Assembly: GCF_900106045.1 (NCBI RefSeq)
Contig: NZ_LT629802.1
Span: 5,208,001-5,272,000, forward strand
Direction: 5' to 3'
From: Pseudomonas mucidolens
GTDB taxonomy: Bacteria; Pseudomonadota; Gammaproteobacteria; Pseudomonadales; Pseudomonadaceae
DNA length: 64,000 nt
In this document: positions 57,448 through 64,000 of the stretch, in pieces
How the letters are laid out: each line of letters opens with the position of its first letter
Numbering within the stretch: position 1 is the first letter of the stretch
The notes under the pieces: generated by a model
Database searches by the model: none
What the model was told of the DNA's origin: nothing
The model's input: only the letters and a program-made list of their open reading frames with translations
Program-made: the position numbers and the translations under genes

Positions 57448-58824
57448 TTACACGGTATGCAGGTACCAGTTGTACTCAAGGTCGGAGATGGAGTGCTCGA
57501 ACTCTTCCAGCTCACTTTCCTTGCAGGCGACAAAGATATCGATATATTTCGGATCGATGTACTTGGCCATCACCTCGCTGTCGTCCAGCTCGCGCAATGC
57601 GTCGCGCAGGTTGTTCGGCAGGCTCTGTTCGTTCTGCTCGTAGCTGTTGCCTTCCACCGGTGCGCCGGGTTCGATCTTGTTGGTCAGACCGTGGTGCACG
57701 CCCGCCAGGACCGAAGCCATCAGCAGGTAAGGGTTGGCGTCGGCGCCGGCCACACGGTGTTCGATCCGCACCGCATCGGCGGAGCCGGTGGGTACGCGGA
57801 TCGCCACGGTACGGTTGTCCAGGCCCCAGCACGGCGAGTTCGGCACGTAGAACTGTGCGCCGAAACGGCGGTAGGAGTTGACGTTGGGGCACAGGAACGC
57901 CATTTGAGCGGGTAGGGTCTCCAGCACACCGCCGATTGCGTGACGCAATGCGGCGTTCTGCTCGGGATCCTCGCTGGCAAAGATGTTCTTGCCTTCCTTG
58001 TCCAGGATCGAAATATGCACGTGCAAACCGTTGCCTGCCTGGCCCGGGTAAGGCTTGGCCATGAAGGTAGTGTCCATTTCATGGTCGTAGGCAATGTTCT
58101 TGATCAGGCGCTTGAGCAGTACGGCGTAGTCGCAGGCCTTGATCGGATCGGCCACGTGGTGCAGGTTCACTTCGAACTGGGCCGGGGCGCTTTCCTTGAC
58201 GATTGCATCGGCCGGAATGCCTTGCTCTTTTGCACCTTCCAGAATGTCCTGGAGGCAGTCGACGTATTCGTCGAGGTCGTCGATCAGGTAGACCTGGGTC
58301 GAGTGCGGGCGTTTGCCGGAGATCGGCGAGCGAGGCGGTTGAGGCCGGCCGTTCACGTTCTCCTGGTCGATCAGGTAGAACTCAAGCTCGAAGGCTGCGC
58401 AGATGGTCAGGCCGAGCTCGTCAAACTTGGTCACGACTTGCCGCAGCACTTCGCGCGGATCGGCGAAGAAAGGTTCACCTTCAAGTTCGTGCATGGTCAT
58501 CAGCAATTGCGCGGTAGGACGCTTTTGCCAGGGCTCATTGCACAGGGTGTCAGGGATTGGATAACAGATTCGGTCAGCATCACCGATATCCAGACCCAGG
58601 CCGGTACTTTCCACCGTCGAGCCATTGATATCCAGGGCAAATAAAGAGGCAGGCAAGTTAATGCCCTTCTCGTAAACCTTGTGGAGGCTGGTGCGTTCGA
58701 TGCGCTTGCCGCGCACCACACCATTCATATCCGCAATTAGAAGGTCTACGTACAGAACCTCAGGATGATCCTTAAGGAACGCGTTCGCTTCGTTAAGCTG
58801 AACGGCACGCGGGGGTACCGACAT
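57448..58824 (-). CDS. spuI: glutamine synthetase family gamma-glutamylpolyamine synthetase
   Basis: A 458-residue enzyme of the glutamine synthetase fold. It starts MSVPPRAVQLNEANAFLKDH; catalytic motifs include FELEFYLID, GNGLHVHISI, and RIEHRVAGADANPYLLMASV. Pseudomonads have several such enzymes that gamma-glutamylate polyamines or other amines for catabolism. Its position divergent from spuA-spuB-spuC matches spuI of P. aeruginosa. The exact amine is not determined by sequence. Confidence 0.88.
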   Translation of the reverse strand: MSVPPRAVQLNEANAFLKDHPEVLYVDLLIADMNGVVRGKRIERTSLHKVYEKGINLPASLFALDINGSTVESTGLGLDIGDADRICYPIPDTLCNEPWQKRPTAQLLMTMHELEGEPFFADPREVLRQVVTKFDELGLTICAAFELEFYLIDQENVNGRPQPPRSPISGKRPHSTQVYLIDDLDEYVDCLQDILEGAKEQGIPADAIVKESAPAQFEVNLHHVADPIKACDYAVLLKRLIKNIAYDHEMDTTFMAKPYPGQAGNGLHVHISILDKEGKNIFASEDPEQNAALRHAIGGVLETLPAQMAFLCPNVNSYRRFGAQFYVPNSPCWGLDNRTVAIRVPTGSADAVRIEHRVAGADANPYLLMASVLAGVHHGLTNKIEPGAPVEGNSYEQNEQSLPNNLRDALRELDDSEVMAKYIDPKYIDIFVACKESELEEFEHSISDLEYNWYLHTV

Positions 58825-59102
58825 GATGCAACACCTTTGTTGTTAAAAATATCAATCATTGATCTTCTCTGGTTTCAGTCAACCCGAACGGCTTGCCGAA
58901 GTCAAGCGAGGCCTTTTTTGCCCTAAAAAAGCGCCACAAGGGCATTTTTGAGGCGGTTTGGGGCGCTTTTAGCTGATTGAGGGGCTTGGGACCTGCGACG
59001 TTGAGCGGGCCGTATTGTATTTTTTACGGGGGTGTTGTGTTAAAAAATGAACAAGGCTAAGCTCGATTCAAACCCATAACAGCAATAATACCGGGGTGCT
59101 TC

Positions 59103-59417
59103 ATGTATCGCCTGCCGTCAATCGGCGTCACCGCCTGGTCCAAACAGGTCGGTCTGCATGCTTATCACATCAGTGGCGACTCATACGTCCGCGCAGTGGC
59201 CACCACTGCCAGGGGCTTGCCATTGATCATGCCGTCCCAGGCGGACGCGTTCGAACCGGCCATTATTTTTGACGGCCTGGCCGTCACCTTCGTTATCGGC
59301 TTACCTTCTCGCCTGCAATCCAAGTCTGCGCATCGGGCCGCTCCCATTCGGGGTGTCGCTCGTGATTCTGCACGGCTTTTGCTTGAGGAGTGCAATGTCA
59401 GCGCAAATGGCAGGTAA
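59103..59417 (+). pseudogene. spuA: truncated spuA (gamma-glutamyl-GABA hydrolase) remnant
   Basis: The first ~55 residues read MYRLPSIGVTAWSKQVGLHA, YHISGDSYVRAVATTARGLP, LIMPSQADAFEPA, which is the N-terminus of SpuA/PuuD class-I amidotransferases. The sequence then degenerates (GLAVTFVIGLPSRLQSKSA) with a trace of GVARDSAR, and stops at 104 codons. SpuA is about 250 residues, and the catalytic GICRG cysteine and the His-Glu pair lie in the missing part, so it cannot be active. It occupies the expected spuA slot between spuI and spuB. The gap to spuB is 92 bases. Confidence 0.8.
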
Positions 59418-59509
59418 GCTCTTACCCTGATCGACAAAACGACGCGGATGCTGCGTCAACCAACGCCTGGCCTTTAATGGATGTCAGGAAACCCAGCCCA
59501 GAGGCATTT

Positions 59510-60868
59510 ATGAGTAACAACCTCGACCAGCTCACCGATTGGTTGAAAGACCATAAGATCACAGAAGTCGAATGCATGGTTGGCGACCTCACCGGTATCA
59601 CCCGGGGCAAGATCTCGCCGACCAACAAGTTCATCGCCGAAAAAGGCATGCGCCTGCCCGAGAGCGTGCTGTTGCAGACCGTGACCGGCGACTATGTCGA
59701 AGACGACATCTATTACCAACTGCTCGACCCGGCCGACATCGACATGATCTGCCGCCCGGACGAGAACGCGGTATACCTGGTGCCCTGGGCCATCGAACCC
59801 ACCGCCCAGGTGATCCACGATACCTACGACAAGCAAGGCAACCCGATTGAGCTGTCGCCGCGCAACGTGCTCAAGAAAGTCCTCAAGCTCTATACCGACA
59901 AAGGCTGGCAGCCCATCGTCGCGCCGGAGATGGAGTTCTACCTGACCAAGCGCTGCGAAGACCCGGACTTCCCGCTGCAACCGCCGATCGGCCGCTCCGG
60001 GCGTCCGGAAACCGGTCGCCAATCCTTCTCCATAGAAGCCGCCAACGAATTCGATCCGTTGTTCGAAGATGTCTACGACTGGTGCGAGCTGCAAGAGCTG
60101 GATCTCGACACGCTGATCCACGAGGACGGCACGGCGCAGATGGAAATCAACTTCCGTCACGGCGATGCCCTGTCCCTGGCCGACCAGATCCTGGTGTTCA
60201 AGCGCACCATGCGCGAAGCGGCGCTCAAGCACGATGTGGCCGCCACCTTCATGGCCAAGCCGATGACCGGTGAGCCTGGCAGCGCCATGCACCTGCACCA
60301 GAGCATCATCGACATCGCCACTGGCAAGAACGTGTTCTCCAATGAAGACGGAACCAAGAGTGAACTGTTCCTGCACCACATTGGCGGTCTGCAGAAACTC
60401 ATTCCCGAGCTGTTGCCGTTGTTCGCCCCTAACGTCAACTCGTTCCGCCGCTTCCTGCCGGACACTTCGGCGCCAGTGAACGTGGAGTGGGGGGAAGAAA
60501 ACCGCACCGTCGGCCTGCGGGTACCGGATGCCGGCCCCCAGAATCGCCGGGTGGAAAACCGTTTGCCGGGCGCCGATGCCAACCCGTACCTGGCCATCGC
60601 CGCCAGCTTGCTGTGCGGCTATATCGGTATGGTCGAAGGCATCAGCCCGAGCGCGCCGGTCGTCGGTCGGGGTTACGAGCGTCGCAACCTGCGCCTGCCG
60701 TTGACCATCGAAGACGCGCTGGAGCGTATGGAAAACAGCAAGACCATCGAGAAATACCTGGGTCAAAAGTTCATCACAGGCTACGTCGCGGTCAAGCGGG
60801 CCGAGCATGAAAACTTCAAGCGCGTGATCAGTTCGTGGGAGCGGGAATTCCTGCTCTTCGCCGTCTGA
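59510..60868 (+). CDS. spuB: gamma-glutamylputrescine synthetase-type glutamine synthetase
   Basis: A 452-residue glutamine synthetase-fold enzyme, starting MSNNLDQLTDWLKDHKITEV. Motifs: APEMEFYLT, GSAMHLHQSI, RVENRLPGADANPYLAIAAS. It joins glutamate to putrescine or related polyamines. The ATG at 59510 has GAGG five bases before it; 40 upstream codons of open frame lie in the spuA remnant region. spuC follows 57 bases later. Confidence 0.9.
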   Translation: MSNNLDQLTDWLKDHKITEVECMVGDLTGITRGKISPTNKFIAEKGMRLPESVLLQTVTGDYVEDDIYYQLLDPADIDMICRPDENAVYLVPWAIEPTAQVIHDTYDKQGNPIELSPRNVLKKVLKLYTDKGWQPIVAPEMEFYLTKRCEDPDFPLQPPIGRSGRPETGRQSFSIEAANEFDPLFEDVYDWCELQELDLDTLIHEDGTAQMEINFRHGDALSLADQILVFKRTMREAALKHDVAATFMAKPMTGEPGSAMHLHQSIIDIATGKNVFSNEDGTKSELFLHHIGGLQKLIPELLPLFAPNVNSFRRFLPDTSAPVNVEWGEENRTVGLRVPDAGPQNRRVENRLPGADANPYLAIAASLLCGYIGMVEGISPSAPVVGRGYERRNLRLPLTIEDALERMENSKTIEKYLGQKFITGYVAVKRAEHENFKRVISSWEREFLLFAV

Positions 60869-60925
60869 TGCGCCGGGTGCGGCTGGGATTCGCCGCACCT
60901 TCACCTGCTATTTTTGGAGATTGGT

Positions 60926-62290
60926 ATGTCCAGCAACAACCCGCAAACCCGTGAATGGCAAGCCCTGAGCAACGATCATCACTTGGCACCGTTCAGCGAC
61001 TTCAAACAGTTGAAAGAGAAAGGCCCGCGCATCATCACCAACGCCAAGGGCGTCTATCTGTGGGACAGCGAAGGCAACAAGATTCTCGACGGCATGGCCG
61101 GCCTGTGGTGCGTGGCGATCGGTTACGGTCGCGATGAACTGGCTGACGCCGCCGCCAAACAAATGAAACAACTGCCGTACTACAACCTGTTCTTCCAGAC
61201 CGCTCACCCACCGGTACTGGAATTGGCCAAGGCCATCGCCGATATCGCCCCCGCCGGCATGAACCACGTGTTCTTCACCGGCTCCGGCTCCGAAGGCAAC
61301 GACACCATGTTGCGCATGGTCCGCCACTACTGGGCGATCAAGGGCCTGCCCAACAAAAAAACCATCATCAGCCGCAAGAATGGCTACCACGGCTCCACCG
61401 TGGCCGGCGCCAGCCTGGGCGGCATGACTTACATGCATGAGCAAGGTGATTTGCCGATCCCTGGCATTGTCCACATCGCCCAGCCGTACTGGTTCGGCGA
61501 AGGCGGCGACATGAGCCCCGAAGCGTTTGGCATCTGGGCCGCCAACCAACTGGAAGAAAAGATTCTGGAAGTGGGCGTGGACAACGTCGGCGCCTTTATT
61601 GCCGAGCCGATCCAGGGCGCCGGTGGGGTGATCGTGCCGCCCGCCAGCTACTGGCCGCGCGTCAAGGAGATCCTCGCCAAGTACGACATTCTGTTTGTCG
61701 CCGATGAGGTGATCTGTGGCTTCGGTCGTACTGGTGAGTGGTTCGGTAGCGATTTCTACGATCTCAAGCCCGACATGATGACCATCGCCAAGGGCCTGAC
61801 CTCGGGCTACATCCCGATGGGTGGCCTGATCGTGCGCGACGAAGTGGTCGACGTGCTCAACGAAGGCGGTGACTTCAACCACGGTTTCACCTATTCCGGT
61901 CACCCGGTGGCTGCAGCGGTCGCCCTGGAAAACATCCGCATCATGCGTGATGAAAAAATTGTCAGCCGTGTTCACGACGAAACGGCACCGTATTTGCAAA
62001 AGCGTCTACGTGAGTTGGCGGATCACCCGTTGGTGGGCGAAGTACGCGGTGTCGGCATGCTGGGTGCCATCGAGCTGGTGCAAGACAAGGCGACGCGCAA
62101 GCGTTATGAAGGCAAGGGCGTGGGCATGATCTGCCGTACCTTCTGCTTCGAGAATGGCCTGATCATGCGCGCCGTGGGCGACACCATGATCATTTCGCCG
62201 CCGCTGGTGATCAGCAAGGCCGAGATTGACGAGCTGGTGACCAAGGCTCGCCAATGCCTGGACCTGACCTTGGCGGCATTGCAAGGCTAA
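60926..62290 (+). CDS. spuC: polyamine:pyruvate aminotransferase
   Basis: A 454-residue class-III PLP aminotransferase. The PLP lysine is K289 in [15 protein letters not shown], and [19 protein letters not shown] precedes it. It starts [20 protein letters not shown] with GGAG upstream. SpuC transaminates putrescine and cadaverine with pyruvate, giving an alternative to the gamma-glutamyl route of spuB. It lies between spuB and the transporter genes. Confidence 0.94.
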   Translation: MSSNNPQTREWQALSNDHHLAPFSDFKQLKEKGPRIITNAKGVYLWDSEGNKILDGMAGLWCVAIGYGRDELADAAAKQMKQLPYYNLFFQTAHPPVLELAKAIADIAPAGMNHVFFTGSGSEGNDTMLRMVRHYWAIKGLPNKKTIISRKNGYHGSTVAGASLGGMTYMHEQGDLPIPGIVHIAQPYWFGEGGDMSPEAFGIWAANQLEEKILEVGVDNVGAFIAEPIQGAGGVIVPPASYWPRVKEILAKYDILFVADEVICGFGRTGEWFGSDFYDLKPDMMTIAKGLTSGYIPMGGLIVRDEVVDVLNEGGDFNHGFTYSGHPVAAAVALENIRIMRDEKIVSRVHDETAPYLQKRLRELADHPLVGEVRGVGMLGAIELVQDKATRKRYEGKGVGMICRTFCFENGLIMRAVGDTMIISPPLVISKAEIDELVTKARQCLDLTLAALQG

Positions 62291-62489
62291 GTGCTAGGCT
62301 CAGGACGGAACGGCCAGCAGGCTTTCCGTCCGGGTGGTTATAAAAGAATGGGGCTTTGGTTGAAAGCCGGCCCCTGAACTTGCCAGACTGTCGCCCTGTT
62401 TTGTTGCCCTTCCTGGGCCACCAAAACATGCAACTCTTTAATAGACAAAAATGCTGTGGCCCAAAAAAGAAAAATTGGAGCATGACCGA

Positions 62490-63602
62490 ATGAAGGCATT
62501 AGGTTTGAAGAACGCTGGCAAGACCCTCCTGGCTTTGTCCATGATGGGTGTAATGGCAGGCACGGCCCAGGCCGCCGACAAAGTGCTGCACGTTTATAAC
62601 TGGTCCGATTACATTGCACCGGACACTGTCGCCGAGTTTGAAAAAGAGTCTGGCATCAAGGTGGTGTACGACGTTTTCGACAGCAACGAAACCCTGGAAG
62701 CCAAGCTGCTGGCTGGCAAGTCCGGGTATGACATCGTGATTCCCTCGAACAACTTCCTCGCCAAGCAGATCAAGGCCGGTGTTTATCAGGAGCTGGACAA
62801 GTCCAGGCTGCCGAACTGGAAGAACCTGGATACCGATCTGCTCAAGGCCGTTGGCGACGCCAGCGACAAAGGCAACAAGCACGCGTTTCCCTACATGTGG
62901 GGCACCATCGGCATCGGCTACAACCCGGACAAGGTCAAGGCTGCGCTGGGCGTCGACAAGATCGACTCGTGGGACGTGCTGTTCAAGCCCGAGAACATCG
63001 CCAAACTCAAAGGCTGTGGCGTGAGTTTCCTCGACTCACCGACCGAAATGATTCCCGCCGCCTTGCATTACCTGGGCTACCCGACCGACACCACCGACAA
63101 AAAACAACTGGCTGAAGCCGAAGCGTTGTTCCTCAAGATTCGTCCTTCGGTGGGTTACTTCCATTCCTCCAAGTACATCTCTGACCTCGCCAACGGCAAC
63201 ATCTGCGTCGCCGTGGGTTACTCGGGCGACCTGGAACAATCCAAGTCCCGCGCTGCCGAAGCCGGCGGCAAAGTCAAAGTCTCCTACGTCATTCCCAAGG
63301 AAGGTGCAGGCAGCTTCTACGACATGGTCGCTATTCCTAAAGATGCCGAAAACCTCGACGCGGCCTACCAGTTCATGAACTACCTGATGCAGCCTGAAGT
63401 CATGGCCGAGATCACCAACAGCGTCCGTTTCCCGAACGGCAACAAGGCCGCCACGCCGCTGGTGAACAAAGATATCTCGGGTGATCCGAGCATCTATCCG
63501 TCGGACGAAGTGAAAGCCAAGCTGTATGCCATCAGCGATCTGCCGCCCACTACCCTGCGGACGCTGACGCGCAGTTGGACCAAGATCAAATCGGGCAAAT
63601 AA
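62490..63602 (+). CDS. spuD: putrescine/polyamine periplasmic binding protein
   Basis: A 370-residue secreted receptor of the PotF/SpuD type. The signal peptide is [20 protein letters not shown] to about TAQA; the mature part begins [36 protein letters not shown] and [20 protein letters not shown] are family motifs. It binds putrescine mainly, in P. aeruginosa. The ATG at 62490 has GGAG nine bases upstream. A closely related receptor gene begins 245 bases later. Confidence 0.93.
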   Translation: MKALGLKNAGKTLLALSMMGVMAGTAQAADKVLHVYNWSDYIAPDTVAEFEKESGIKVVYDVFDSNETLEAKLLAGKSGYDIVIPSNNFLAKQIKAGVYQELDKSRLPNWKNLDTDLLKAVGDASDKGNKHAFPYMWGTIGIGYNPDKVKAALGVDKIDSWDVLFKPENIAKLKGCGVSFLDSPTEMIPAALHYLGYPTDTTDKKQLAEAEALFLKIRPSVGYFHSSKYISDLANGNICVAVGYSGDLEQSKSRAAEAGGKVKVSYVIPKEGAGSFYDMVAIPKDAENLDAAYQFMNYLMQPEVMAEITNSVRFPNGNKAATPLVNKDISGDPSIYPSDEVKAKLYAISDLPPTTLRTLTRSWTKIKSGK

Positions 63603-63610
63603 GCAAAAAC

Positions 63611-63713
63611 CGGTAGGAGCGAGCGTGCTCGCGAAAAACTCAAATGCGCCGCGGGGTGCCTGATGCCCCGCGTTATCGTTGACGACCTTTGCGAGCTAGC
63701 TCGCTCCTACAAC
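63611..63713. repeat. REPIN, GAGCGAG family, between spuD and spuE
   Basis: The left arm CGGTAGGAGCGAGCGTGCTC and right arm GAGCTAGCTCGCTCCTAC are inverted. Read from the right, the spacer begins AAAGGTCGTCAACGATAACG, matching the start of the 26381 spacer. An inner hairpin CGCGGGG/CCCCGCG is present. Confidence 0.88.
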
Positions 63714-63846
63714 AAATTAAATGACAGAAAGTTTTGCCGGATCGGTTTATCGAAGGTAAGTTGCGCGCCGGTTTTGTTGTCGGGCGGTGAAACGACCCTG
63801 CAATTCGGGCAACAACTTAGGCCCAACTAATTGAGAGGACCTCCAC

Positions 63847-64000
63847 GTGCCAATTTCCTTATTTCGCAAAGCCTTGCTGGTAGGGGCGGGCCTCACGTTG
63901 GCAGTCAGCGTGCAAGCCGCTTCAACCGTGCACGTTTATAACTGGTCGGACTATATCGGTCCCGATACCCTGGCCGAGTTTGAAAAAGCCACCGGCATCA
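63847..64000 (+). CDS. spuE: polyamine (spermidine-type) binding protein, N-terminus (partial)
   Basis: The first 51 codons of a second SpuD/PotF-like receptor. A GTG at 63847 follows an AGAGG site; the signal peptide is [20 protein letters not shown] to about SVQAA, and the mature start is [20 protein letters not shown]. The gene runs off the window end. By order and similarity it is spuE, the spermidine receptor. The N-terminus closely parallels spuD, showing gene duplication. Confidence 0.85.
   Translation, partial: MPISLFRKALLVGAGLTLAVSVQAASTVHVYNWSDYIGPDTLAEFEKATGI

Overview
The window is a chromosomal segment of a fluorescent pseudomonad, most likely the Pseudomonas fluorescens group. 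The protein sequences are Pseudomonas-like throughout. From memory, much of the gene order matches one conserved block of P. aeruginosa: FTR1 permease, elbB, dedA, hemB, ppk, ppx, trxA, rho, ubiD, glpT, fau, 6S RNA, zapA, pepP, ubiH, visC, iron ABC transporter, gcvT, gcvH, argE, argA. The intergenic REP/REPIN palindromes are of the kind described in P. fluorescens. No tRNA, rRNA, insertion sequence, phage or CRISPR array was seen.

Layout. 0-11.5 kb: end of an ABC-F gene, small MscS channel, LysE exporter, cytochrome c-FTR1 iron permease, elbB, sterol desaturase-like enzyme, DedA protein, hemB, ppk and convergent ppx. 11.5-16.9 kb: an accessory chaperone-usher fimbrial cluster (DUF1120 subunit, chaperone with an internal amber codon, usher, second DUF1120 protein), bordered by a dead ABC-ATPase fragment. 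It lies between ppx and trxA. 16.9-30.4 kb: trxA, rho, an acyltransferase, ubiD with a ferredoxin-flavin reductase, chaC, glpT, a quinone oxidoreductase, a FliL-like protein, an EVE protein, fau, 6S RNA, zapA and a ZapB-like gene. 30.4-39.9 kb: UPF0149, pepP, ubiH, DUF4442 and ubiI/visC-type genes in a tight operon, then an iron(III) ABC transporter and gcvT-gcvH with a structured leader and no adjacent gcvP. 39.9-49.1 kb: DegT aminotransferase, DUF2388, NfeD and SPFH proteins, an orphan GspE-type ATPase, a CYTH-CHAD protein, argE and argA.

49.6-56.5 kb: an OprD-family porin, then the sulfonate sulfur-scavenging run lsfA-ssuE-ssuA-ssuD-ssuC-ssuB-ssuF. 56.6-64 kb: a TetR regulator and the polyamine spu cluster: divergent glutamine synthetase spuI, a truncated spuA remnant, spuB, spuC, spuD and the start of spuE.

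Functional themes are heme, ubiquinone and polyphosphate metabolism, iron uptake, organosulfur and polyamine scavenging, and arginine and one-carbon metabolism. The points most worth a second look are the riboswitch-like leader of gcvT, the fimbrial cluster with its amber codon, the truncated spuA, and two REPIN families that keep their spacers as well as their ends. Most of the window is ordinary core genome. I did not find a clearly new defence or mobile system.
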